64,000 nucleotides of DNA from Serinus canaria (taxonomy: Eukaryota > Chordata > Aves > Passeriformes > Fringillidae). The translations under genes were made by a program, and so were the position numbers. The first letter of the stretch is position 1. Every line of letters starts with the position of its first letter. Of this stretch, positions 25,701 to 37,000 are shown one piece after another. The stretch spans positions 121,323,374 through 121,387,373 of the forward strand of contig NC_066315.1 in the NCBI RefSeq assembly GCF_022539315.1, written 5' to 3'. Below the pieces are notes generated by a model that saw only the letters and a list, made by a program, of their open reading frames with translations, searched no databases and was not told where the DNA came from.

Positions 25701-28639
25701 TTAACATGGAATGTATGTAACTGGATATTGTGCACAATTTTCCTGTTTGTAAAACTTGAATTAAGCATTGAAATTTCTTCCTAAGTTACTGGTTTTGGCA
25801 TTTGCCAAAGTATATAGGATATCAAATACTATAATACATCTTTGTTACCAGTCTGTGGTTCGGTCAGCAAACCCCACTTAAAGGGTAAAAGATCTTTTAA
25901 AAAACAACATTATTTAGCTTGGAACAGGAATCAATACTCCATATGATATGGTAATGAAACACAGACTTTGCAACATATTGACGGACAGTGAGAAAGTGTG
26001 TGTGGTGAGGGGAGTGGGTGTATTTGTGTGCATGTTGGAGGGACCACAATAGTATTAATAGCCTGTAAAGGAGGTTTCTGACATTTGGTAAACACATGAG
26101 CACGACACAGAGCACAATAGGAGCTACAGTTCAGAAACAATGATACGTACATTACTCTGGAACGCCATTAAGTACGTGTAAGCTTTCTTCTGTCAGCATT
26201 TGTATTTTCACAGGATGTAGTAGCAAAGCATTGGCTTTGTGGAAAAGGAGGTCTAAAAAGACGTCCACATATTGTTTTACTATTCTGCTTTACTTTTAAT
26301 GTTTATGTATCTTTCTGATGTGGGCTGTACATTCAAGGCAGTTCAGTTTTGCACAGTCTGGCTTTCTATTTGTCTAAGTGCCAATAAATTCCCATTGATC
26401 AGGGCTTAGTGGAAATTAGAACACCCTCCATGTGCCTCAGTCAGGGAGGCTGCTCCCAGCAGACTCTCACTCACATTAAAAGCCCACTGGAATGTTTCAG
26501 GATGGTTGGTGTTGCTGCATATTACTCCACAATGTCAATACCAGAAGACCTATTGATTTGGATAGCTTTCTTTAAATAAAAGAAGTTCTTTAGTATTTGA
26601 AAATCGTAAAAATTGCCACCAGAGCAAAAATAACACTACTTTCTTAGACTGTCCATCAGCTTGGGAAAGCCTTGAATTATTGTATACTGTATTTTTTTTC
26701 AAAACCTTATACTATGTGTTGTGATTTCAGTATATTAATTGTAAAGATTTATAATTGCAGACTTCATCTGAAAAAACCTTTGAATTTATTAATTGTGATT
26801 TATTTCAGATTAAGATTGGGATTTCTTTTAAGCAGTGTGTATATGTGTTTAAAAAGTGTGACCTGAGAAAGATACAGATACATGCAAGATTTATCAGTTT
26901 TTCAGACCTGTACTACTCAATGTTGGTCAAGTAGCAGTGGCAAAGATATGGAGAGGTCTCTTTCTAATGCTGACTTCCATATGAGTGTAAGCAGGCTGCT
27001 AAAAAGTGAGAGAGGGAGGAGAGATGAAAGCGAAAAGACAGATATGAATTGGAGGTCAATATATGCTATGCTAATATCTGCACTCATGAAACTCTTCATA
27101 ATTACTAAACACCTAAGTCATTTGCCTAAATCCATATTATAAGGAACTAGAAGTAAAGATTTGTCTGTATGACATAAAGATTGCCAATGAAGAGTGTGAT
27201 TTGGCTTCAGAGGTGATTTCTTTTTTCTAAAGAGGTTAGGAAGGCTGCATCTCAGCTATGTATCTAAGTGTGCCATGTGTCACGATGAATATGTCATCTC
27301 TATATCAGTAGATTATAATCTAATAGTATTTCCAGTGTTTTTACTCAGATTGTTTCCACCCCTTCTTCTGGGTTCCATTTTCCTTTGCCTGATCCTTCAG
27401 GATCATTCCTGGTATCTGTTCATCCCTTCATGTATGACTTACTGTCAGTAGTTGATGGAGGCTGTTGAAGCGATAAAGCTCCTTGGGATGGGTGAGAATA
27501 TGTGGCTGCTTTTGCCTGGGCATTCCTCTTCAGCATCCTTCTGCAGCTCTACTACACTGTTTTCAAATCCCAGTACTACTCTATGAAAATAATGCAACTT
27601 TCTCTTCTAGCTCAAAATGTATTTTGCTTTTTTTTTCAAGAACAGCATCATTCATGCACAGCCAGTTAAATGAACACTTGTATTCAAATAACTTACTGAT
27701 TATGCAAAACAACTCTGTCTGTTACGATACACATTCAGTGCAGAAAATTGCTGTGTTATTTGGACTGCTTTTCCCGTCACAATGAAACATACATCTGCTT
27801 ACAGCTAAAAGTCCAAGGGCCTGATTTAGTAAAAATTAGTGATCCATCAGATTGATGGGCAATCTGCAGTCTTGGTGCCTTGAAATTTCTTGCATCAGTC
27901 ACCAGATCATGATTTACTAATAGGGTTTCAGGGCTTGCAAAATAGCACAACTCTAACCACATATTAATATTTAATCTGGCATCTTAAGTGCACCTAACAA
28001 AAGACCCCAGAGCTGCTGACAGGACCCTACATTGTGAATTTCTTTAAAAGGAATTGAACATTTCCATAGTGGTTTCATGTGGAAATCTGAAACAAGAAGA
28101 AATACATGACTTAAGCCCTGCTCATGAACTTACAAGTTTCTGAATATCTTTTCTTGAAAAACTGTTTATAGTCTGGGGTTTTTTTGTAATCTAGCTTCAT
28201 TACCATATGACAGAACTTCCTTTGGCCATTTCACTGTCCATACCTTGCTATTGCAGAGAAATTTCAAAATTTCTATACCATGTGCAATTAAACAGTCTGC
28301 TCTTTTAACGCTTAATCCACTTGGCAACTCTAGAAAGGTACTAAATGAGGTTAAAAATGTATAGCTCACAAAGACCTCTTTATATCCATGAAACTTAGTA
28401 ATTGAATCTGCACAAACTTAGCAAATTGGGCCCTCTGTGTTTTGCATTGCATTTTAAAGTAGCCAAAATAGGCAAGAAGCTGAATTACATATTGACAATG
28501 TTTCTACCATTTCTTCCATTTCATAGTTTAAATAGAGCAACAGAGTTATTTAATAAGCAACTTCTGCTGCTGTCAGATGAATATTCTAATTTTACAAAAT
28601 GTATATAGTGCGTGTCTAGAAAAGCGTTTATTGTTTTCT
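22746..28639. other. Unassigned AT-rich non-coding DNA
   Basis: About 5.9 kb without a supported gene. Frames of 60-100 codons occur (23241-23462, 24384-24635, 26882-27142, 27483-27785, all plus), none with a recognisable domain, signal or convincing exon boundary. CTTGCCAATAATGTGC is repeated at about 24049 and 24076. No LTR or CR1 tail seen. Confidence 0.55.
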
Positions 28640-29320
28640 TCCATTTTCATATGCCATAATTTATGAAATATGTTCCCAACACCACCTGTAATAACAGAAT
28701 GTTTATTAGTGTGCAAATGAGGGTTATAAATGATGCTGCTTATCTATGGAACAAAACACAAAAGACAACTTATTAGCAAAAGACAAATTGCTCAGCAAAT
28801 TTCAATGAGCTGCTATGTTTGTCATGAAAAAAACCTTTTATTTGCACAGATCAATGTTTTTATAATCCATTTAAAATAATATACTTGCCACTAGGTGGCT
28901 ATTTCTGATCAGATCATTTTACCATTTTAATTACATTTTTAATATCCTGGCTGCATAAACAAAGATAAATTACAAGCCTTGCGCAATCTGGCTGCTAGCT
29001 CAGGCACAATCTGTAATAATATCAGCTTTTGTTTGTGCCTCCTCTAATTAGATTCTGAAATCTAGGCTTTATCAATCAATAATTTTAATTTCAGAATTGC
29101 CTTTTGATCTTACATTTCGTGTTTGTTTGCAGAAAATGATCAGTAGGACAAAGCTGATAATTTATGCAGAAACAATCTCTCAGCAGAGTTACAAGCGCAT
29201 TCCTAGCCATCAACACAACCCGGCAGACTAAGCTTGACACAGGTCTAATTAGCATGCAGATATGTGTCGCCTCATTGGCAATTCAAATTGCTTTTTTATA
29301 ATGTACCTCAAATTGTGCTA
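28640..29320. promoter_or_regulatory. Candidate conserved enhancer block
   Basis: AT-rich sequence with a high density of developmental transcription-factor motifs. Seen directly: CCACTAGGTGGC at 28888-28899, which fits the CTCF core consensus; TAATTA homeodomain sites at 28928-28933, 29045-29050 and 29246-29251; ATAAACAAAGATAA at 28955-28968, combining FOX-, SOX/TCF- and GATA-like sites; and ATCAATCAATAA at 29071-29082, whose complement TGATTGAT is PBX/HOX-like. No known repeat is present, and frames longer than about 65 codons are absent. The composition resembles vertebrate conserved non-coding elements near developmental genes. Conservation itself cannot be tested here, so this is an inference. 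Confidence 0.45.
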
Positions 29321-29735
29321 CTCAAACATTGTATTTGATTTCCAAAGCCCCCTGGGCATCCCATAATGTCTCCCTTCATCCTGGGTACGAAGCATTTATT
29401 GAACAATCTGCTTCGACTCTGGCTATCTTTTCGAAAGCACCCAAACATCATAACCATGGGACCAGGTTTCCCTCCTCATCCGACAGCAACTTGTTCTTCT
29501 GCAAAGTGGCGGGTGCCACGTCCGTAGGTTCGGCGATGATATGTTACCTTGTGAGCTCCTGCTCCCACGGTGGCTGCTCTATAGAGGGCTTCATTCCTGT
29601 GCCACTCATCTAAAAAGGGGGAGGATGTCTACAGAGCACACATTAATATGCGGCACATAACCACGTCTCTGAATGCCAGCCTTCCATTCTTCATTAAACA
29701 AAATGGCTGGATTGCAGTGATTGTTTTCCCCTCCA

Positions 29736-29748
29736 CGCGCGCGCGCGC
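29736..29748. repeat. (CG)6 dinucleotide run, part of a CpG/CA purine-pyrimidine alternation
   Basis: CGCGCGCGCGCGC, followed through about 29805 by CA- and CG-rich alternating sequence. Alternating CG/CA is the classic Z-DNA-prone composition. (CG)n is very rare in vertebrate DNA outside CpG islands because methylated CpG decays, so its survival suggests low germline methylation here. Confidence 0.9.
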
Positions 29749-29863
29749 ACAGGCACACACACCACGCACGCAGGCACATACCCACACACCCCCCACACGC
29801 ACTCTGGCTCTCTCCTTTTGTCCCTCATGCACACGCATTCACACACTCTCTCACACACACATT

Positions 29864-29865
<2 letters not shown>

Positions 29866-29912
<47 letters not shown>
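29866..29912. repeat. (CA)23 microsatellite
   Basis: 47 bases of uninterrupted CA, preceded by shorter imperfect CA runs from about 29828. The threonine-histidine and valine-cysteine runs in overlapping frames are by-products. Confidence 0.97.
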
Positions 29913-29914
<2 letters not shown>

Positions 29915-30288
29915 AGCGTGTCACTGTTGGTGCAGCGAGTTACGTGTGAAAAGTTATCTGCGGCATGCGTGACACGCAAGGAGATTCCTGCCAACGTCAG
30001 GGCCCTTTTTTGCCATGCAGCAACAAGTGGCAGAATCAATGGTTGTACAGTTATTCAGCAATGTAATTCATTTCACTGGCTTTGGCTCCCAGCCAGATCC
30101 GCCATCTGTCTCTTGCTCTCCCTCTCTCTCTCTCGCCTGAATTTGTCCTACATTTCGTAATGTTACGTGCTTGCCATCCTTATTCTATGTCAGAGGTACA
30201 GCACGAGCCTCACCCCCGTTCCGACGTGGAGTTCTGTGAGTTCGGTGGCACTTTGGATATTCCACTCCAGTGCCATAGGAAGAAAAGG

Positions 30289-30294
30289 GTAAGG
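30289..30294 (+). other. Possible splice donor in the CpG-rich block
   Basis: AAAAGG|GTAAGG with the GT at 30289-30290 is a strong match to the vertebrate donor consensus at positions +1 to +5. An open frame begins at the ATG at 30187 and crosses it, but the peptide is not recognised. Without transcript data this is only a candidate exon end. Confidence 0.3.
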
Positions 30295-31175
30295 AAAGAA
30301 CAGAGGGATAGCTGCAAAGAGAATGGTGCTCTTCTATCTGAAAGCCAGTGCCTCCGCTTTTTATTTAAAGCATTGATATGGATCTGTCTCACATGGGAAC
30401 TTTTCCTGCTTCGTTAGAGTATCTTCGTTTTCTTTATTGGATGCTGGCACTGTACGCCACTGCACAGCTCCGTGGAATGCCTGCTGTTGGATACTTGCAG
30501 ATGCCTGCCACCAAGCAACCTCCTGCATTGGAAATCGGGTGACTACTCCAGGATCTTATGCGTGCTTGCTGTTTGAAGCTGCAGAAAAGTGAATAATCAA
30601 TTAAGTATTGATTTCTTGTAAGATTTGGTAAATTTCAAAGGCAAGACAAAGAGGATGGCTTAAGGAAAGCACTGCAGGGACTTGGCGTAAATTAGACAAC
30701 TAACAGCAGTGCAGAATAAAATAACACCTCAACTGAATATTTCCTTGGAAGAATTAGCACTAGCTATTGGAAGACGATGGTGGATTTAATCAAGACGGCA
30801 GGCACGCTTGAGTTTTAACCGTGAACCTGAAAGAGGAGCTAATTATAACCACCTTTTTATATGGAGCTAATTTGACTGAATGGATGCAAATGTGCTTTAT
30901 TTATGGATGAAGAAGCAAGCCTTACAGCATTGACTTTGGGATCATCGCATATGCTAAGCTTTGCAGCTTCTCTAAAAGTCAAGCCTACAGTACATTTTTA
31001 TTTACTGAGAAGGTATTTATATGTAAGCATAAGCTAGCCGTACAAGAGATTCATCAGAACAATGTACTGTGTGGCACCGAGGATCTAATTATAATTTTGC
31101 AGCATTTCATGTTTTCTCTAATTTGGTACTTTTCAACCCTCGCTTGTGATGGGCTATAAATGGGACAATAAATGT

Positions 31176-31890
31176 ATGATTTAAACTGTTGTGATTTTCA
31201 TTGTATAGTTTATTAATCGTACTGTAGTTTTCTTAACGTGTTTTTGAATTATTCAGCAGTAATTTATAATGAAAGAAGCAGAAATGGTGGGGTGGTTTTA
31301 AATTCATTTATAATCTTCTCACAGATCTAAATGTAAAGGTTCTACCAGCCGATGAGCTCTATAATTATGAAAGAATGTTAAAATTTTCAGATAAATGGGG
31401 CACTGACTTTACAATGGGCACAATATTGTATAATCAGTAAAAGGAGGATTGTTATGTTTTGACTCTGTGGAGAATGGTCTTGGTTAGTTAACTCCTTCTA
31501 TGCTGATAATGGTAAGCAAATGTACTTTATATAAGGAAATAGGGGGAGAATGTAATGCACTGGTTTGATGTTTTGCTTGTCTGAAACCTTAGCATATTTT
31601 TTTCCATTTATTTCCATTTCTGTTACTTTTCCCTATTTGCTTCTCTGGGTTTTGTCGAGGCTTTTTTTTCCTCCTGTCTTGCAATCTACATTCCCTGAGC
31701 AACCACAGGAACCAAGTTACATTAAGCTTCAACACAAAGACGATGTAAGAATAATGAATCCTCATTTGCATCGACATTTGTATTCAGATTTGCCAGGCTA
31801 TAAACTTGGCAGATCAAGCGGAATATTAAGTAGAGGCTTCCATGGTAAATTGCAACTCTTGCAATTGCTGAGTCGCTTTTCCTATTTTTT
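31176..31890. other. Unassigned DNA downstream of the CpG-rich block
   Basis: CpG density returns to the background level. No gene recognised. A 141-codon plus-strand frame starting at 31565 ends in the following GT repeat and has no domain. Confidence 0.5.
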
Positions 31891-31974
31891 GCATGCGTGT
31901 GTGTGTAGGTGTGTGCATATGTGTGTGTTTGTGTGTGTGTGTGCATGTGTGTACATGTGTGTGCATGTGCATAT
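31891..31974. repeat. (GT)n / (GTGCAT)n microsatellite
   Basis: 84 bases of GT repeat interrupted by CATG and TACATG units; the alternating purine-pyrimidine pattern runs almost throughout. Confidence 0.93.
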
Positions 31975-31975
31975 C

Positions 31976-34900
31976 TGTAGTGCTAGGTGAAGTCTCATGA
32001 CTACTTGGATTCTGAGAAGCACATTGGCCCTCTTTCTCTTTCAGTATATGATGTCAGTTTATGCAAAATGAAGCAGGAATACTCAAGCAGTAAGCATTTT
32101 AGCTGAAGATGAAGTGTGACATATGAATTAAGTATTCACTTGCTTTTCTAGAGACTGTGTGAAAGAGTTAAATAAATACATAAACACTCTTGCAAAATCA
32201 CACAGATCTTTTGCATCAGCTGGAGGTTTGATTTCACTGCCTGTAGAGCCCAAAGCAAAATTTCTGAGGTAGTGTTGAACATACCTGCTGCATTAAGCTG
32301 TTTTATTTGTGGTGGTACTGCATGTGTGCATGTATGTTTCCATGAAAAACTTTGGCCTTGGTGCACCTACCATCAGCTGCTCTTCACTTTAGTTTTGTTG
32401 GGCTGTCTCCAGCTTTACAGCAGTATGTGCAAGAGCTAAGTTGGCCCTTCTCTTCCAGAGCTGGATATCAAACCTTTTCCTTCAATGATATTTGCTGAAG
32501 AAAAGGTGGTCCTACATAATCCATTTCCTCAAGAAAGTGGAAACCTCTAGATGGATGTCTTTCAGAATTAATAAATACAAAAATTGAGCATTTACCTTAT
32601 AATTCTCCTGTTTAACTTTGTGTTATTGAAGGTAATTTATTCCAGAATCAGAGAAAAATATGCTCAGTCAACAAGTGTTAAAGATGCCAAGACCCACTTT
32701 TGCTATCCATAGATTTTCAAGTATTTCAACATAGTCCTCTGGAGAGAATTTAAGAGTGCCACTGAAGTAAGCAATGCAGGAAATGATCAGGCATGCAGAA
32801 AATACTTGCAGTCTCTTCTTTTTGTATGCATCCCCTTCCTACAACTTCCATAACCACAGACCTAGCAAGAATGTCACTACAGTACACAGTGTGTGTTTTC
32901 ACAATTTATAGTTGGCTTCTATGTTAAAAATGTACTCTTATAGAAAAAAAATCCTGGAATTTGTTCCAGTCTTTTCTAAACAAGTTAGAGGACTGACTTT
33001 AAAAACTTAATCTGTTGATGGTCATTTAGCAAATCTATCAAAAAACAAGTGCAATGCAATGGCTGTACCTGTTGTAAACAATATAATACTGTATAAGTAT
33101 TGGCTGCAATTTCAGCTGAGAAAGCTGTATCAGCCTTGTTTTCTATAAAAATACACAAAACCCTAATACTGTTTGGATTTACTTTAATTTTGTTTTTACA
33201 CTATAATGGGATAATTGATCATGCAGGAAATGGTCTGTTGTAATGCAGTGTTCACTGAAGGAGGAAGATGATGCTCTGTTCACATAGAACAGCAACTTGT
33301 GGCAAGCAAAGGCAACCATGCATCATTACTTGTTTGCTATTTTTGAGAAGCTTCATAGCTATATTCTTTTATTGTGGTTGAAAACATGGAATATGGTGTT
33401 TCGTTCCTTTGAAAGACTTTTCTGAGCTACATTTCCAAAATGGTGTTTAAGGCAGAAGGGAAAGATAGAACTTGAAAGGTATGTTTCCATACTTTGCTTC
33501 CTTATGCATATCATTGTGATGAAATTATATTAAACTTTGTTGTTTGGGTTCACATATGTACCTCCCACTAATTGTTTTGAAAATTTGCCCTAAAACAGCT
33601 AAAAAAGTGTCTTTTTCTGAGAAAGGAAAAACAATATCTCAGTAGCTTTCATAAAAAATAAAATAAAATTTTAAAAAATTGAAAATATATTTAAGTTCCA
33701 AATTTGTAAGGAATAGCAGATTAATAAAGTGCAGTGTTTTTGTTAGAGAGGCATTTGCAATAGTCATTCTCTAAGTGAATCCTTTGAAAAATTATTACAT
33801 TTGGGGGTTTCTTTGTCCCCATAAAAATCTCCCCAATTTCTTGCTCCTAGACTATTGAGCCCAAAGAGAGGAGAGATAAATGAAAAGTACTTTAGGATCC
33901 AAAAAATTTATCACATTCACTGACAAAAAGATAAAAACACCTGGAGAAAAAAAAGGAAGGTGTGAAGCTAATATTTCCTGGGAGAAACTCCAATCCGTTG
34001 TCTGGCCTTTTATGCATACAGAGTTGTTGAGTAAAATACTGGAGTGCTACATATTTAAAAAATGTAGTGTGTGATGTACATTCACCACCACTGGACAGTG
34101 ATGGCAGGCAGTCAGTGCTTTAGAAGGAAAGCTCAAGGCCTGTTACAGTATTTCAGTCTAGCTCATTGTGTTGCTAAAGAATTTAAGATTCCAAGAATAC
34201 AGAGCTCAGTACACATAGCAAGGGTCAGATCTGCTGGCCCATAGCATTTAATGGGAAGCTATAATTTTTTACCATTAGTCCTCTGATCAAAGATCCTTTT
34301 GTGTAACCTACTGTTGTGATGAATATCATTCAAGTGTTGTATTTCTTACTGGCAGCATGGTTGTCTGTTTCTCTCATTGGTGTGGACTTGGGACTGAACT
34401 GTAAGTTTTCTGCATCTGCAGGAATGTAGTTTCTTAAACAGTATTTTTCAGATTACTTTGTGCATGAAACAGCATTTTGAACTTCAAGAATTTAACTGTT
34501 TCTCTTATATAGCCAGTAAACCATTTCCACTGCAAGTTTCTGGTTTTTGGTTAAGACAGAAATGACTTCTAAAATGAGCTAATATATGTATATACGCAAA
34601 CTAGAGAGTAGAAGAGATAACAGACTGAGACTCAGAAGTGGCTTTTGAGCTTTCTTTTTATAAATGATGAGAGTTAAATATTTCTTTCTAAGGTGAAACA
34701 CCTGTTCTCCTGCTTTGTTTCCTTCAGTGGTATGTCTTTTGAGACATCAAATCTGTAATCTCTGTGCACATTTCAGTAATATACAACTAAAAATTGAATA
34801 TTTCGTGCAAGATTTTCTAGTTTTGCTAAAGACTTTGGTGCAAAAGTGGAATCCACTGAAATGTGCTGAATGCCCTATTTTGGCATTCAATAAAAAGTCC

Positions 34901-37000
34901 ATGCTTTCCTTAATAAAATAATTATGCTTTCAGTATCAATAGCTTTCCCATGGCAAACCCTTTAATTTAATTGCCAGAACTGAGTTATCTATTTTCAGTT
35001 TCAAGCTGTCCTTCGATTACTAGAGACTATAAATATTTTTAGATAAGGAATAAACTGGATATGCACAAAATTCCCTCAGACCTGAGACCCTTTTTTGTGG
35101 TTTGTTACTTATTGAATCTTATATCAAATCAAACTGAAATCCTGTAATTTGTGTTTATATAGGTTCTAGTATAATAAGATTCTAGTTCTGATCAGTATCA
35201 TAACATAAATAATCCTAGAAATGCATCATTTTAGACAATAGACAAGCTTTCCAGGGTGGCTGTTTATTTGTATAATCAATGCTGTCTCATTTAGTTTAGT
35301 AGTTACTGCTTTTGGCAAAATTCTGTGGTCATTAGTTGTGCTTTGAATTTCATTGGGAATTTTGCTTAATGAGGAAAGATTTTGATGCAAGGTCAGCTCT
35401 CTGAAAACCATACCAACCCACGCTTCATTATTGTCACAGGGAGTCATAGAACAAGCAACATGGAAAACACTTCACTCTGCACTGAACTTGGCCAGCTCTA
35501 GGGTTGAATTCAACACTTTGGTAACAAGAGTCACCAACTGAGCACAGGGGAAGGCTGAGGAAAGGAAAATCTAATTTTTGAATTTTAGGTTATTACAGTG
35601 CATAGGTAAGAGACAGGAGAAAGTTTCTGTGCAGTGGAGGAACAGTACTGGATGTTGATAAAACAAGTGCAAGGAGATGGGAATTGAAACAGTATTTTTA
35701 CTTTTAACCTAATTTCCATCATTAAAAGAAAGAACAAGATGCAGAACACAAATTATAGTCATTGCAACTTGCAATGTGTAAGTACCAGTTTCTCCTGGAT
35801 TCATAATTTACATTGGAACCTGCAATGAATCATGGCAGAAGTGGTCCTGGGCTGCAGAAGATAAATCTAATGACACATCAGCCATTACTAATTTAGGGCT
35901 GCCTGCTTCTGCTCTCAGTACTGTAAGTGGGAGGTTTTATGTGAACTACACTGGAAGCTGTATTTGGGCTTATTCACAATACACTGAAGTTACTTTTGCT
36001 GTACTATGCCATAGTCATAAACACTGAATTAGAGCATTTTAAATATCTGAAGTATTCTGGAGTATTCAATTTAAAGTTTTTCCATCCTGACCTAAGCATT
36101 TGCTTTATAACAGTTAGTGTAGAAGTTGATCCCTGCAGTTTAGAAATATATTTAATTTTTCTTCTAAAAAAATTGAAGTTTTTGCATATGAATTGTCTAG
36201 ATAACAAATACAATTTCCTCTAGAGACTTACAAAATATAAATAAAATGCTGCAAAATAGAGGTTAAAAAGGATACAGCTATGACATGTGTCTTCTTCACC
36301 TTACATTTTTCAAATTCAAATTAGATTTTCCTTGCATTTGTGTCCCAGCAAACCAGTAAATTCCCTCCTGAAAATCCTTGCAGCCAGAATGATCCTAGTG
36401 AATGTTCCAGCCACAGTAAAAACATGGGGATGAGCTGATATCCCACTGATGCCTTTCAGACTCTTCTTGGCAATTAACATGCCCAGTACAACAAAAGATA
36501 GAGGGGCAGGATGTGTTGAAGCTGTTGGTCAGAAATCTGAGTCTGGAGGGAGAAGGAGAAAAGTGAAGCAGGGCAGACCCACACATGTTGTTGCACCATA
36601 GAAAATGAAGTGAGGATTCCTAGCAAAAGAAAAATTTCCCCATATGTCCACTTAGTTACCACAGGTAGAAGGAGACAGCAGTCTTTTAGGAAAGTATTAT
36701 GAAAATGCAAGACAATACAGGAAAACATTATTTACATTATTAAGAAGTGCAACAATTTTAGAAAAAAAAAACCACAAAGTACTTCCTGGAATCAACAATT
36801 GAGTTTTTTTTCTGTTTCCACAGCTTCACAAATTTTCTCAGTACTTCTTTGTACTGCACTTTCAGCAATATTCTGTATGATTTTAGGCTCCAACCATCAA
36901 AATTGTTTTCCATTTCTCATACATACTACTTCGACAGCACTTCTTCTTATACATAATGACTAGTACTGTCTGGACAACCCGCTGAAAGTGTTTCAGAGTT
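31976..37000. other. Unassigned AT-rich non-coding DNA
   Basis: No gene or repeat family recognised. Frames of 60-84 codons at 32148-32366 (minus), 33880-34074 (plus), 35226-35447 (minus), 35996-36223 (plus) and 36474-36728 (minus) have no domain or exon context; 35996-36223 and 36004-36213 are on opposite strands of the same DNA. Confidence 0.55.

Larger units (their letters stand above)
29388..31150. promoter_or_regulatory. CpG-rich block: candidate promoter or first exon, gene unidentified
   Basis: By hand count there are about 39 CpG dinucleotides between 29388 and 30250 and about 15 more up to 31150, against roughly six in the first 700 bases of the window. The block contains a GC-rich (CG)6 and (CA)n region, a CT-rich tract at about 30107-30135, a good splice-donor match at 30289 (AAGG|GTAAGG on the plus strand), and AATAAA at 31167-31172. 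Frames of 94, 170 and 111 codons on the plus strand are not recognisable and the 170-codon one is largely CA-repeat translation. It looks like the CpG-type promoter and long 5' exon of a transcript, perhaps non-coding, on the plus strand; the direction is uncertain. It adjoins the motif-rich block just upstream. Confidence 0.45.

Noticed and set aside
29648..30160. 170-codon plus-strand open frame
   Set aside because: Its middle is the translation of CA and CG repeats (His-Thr runs); the flanks are unrecognised and there is no exon context.
31565..31990. 141-codon plus-strand frame
   Set aside because: Ends in the GT-repeat translation (Cys-Val-His runs) and has no domain; hydrophobic start is explained by T-rich DNA.
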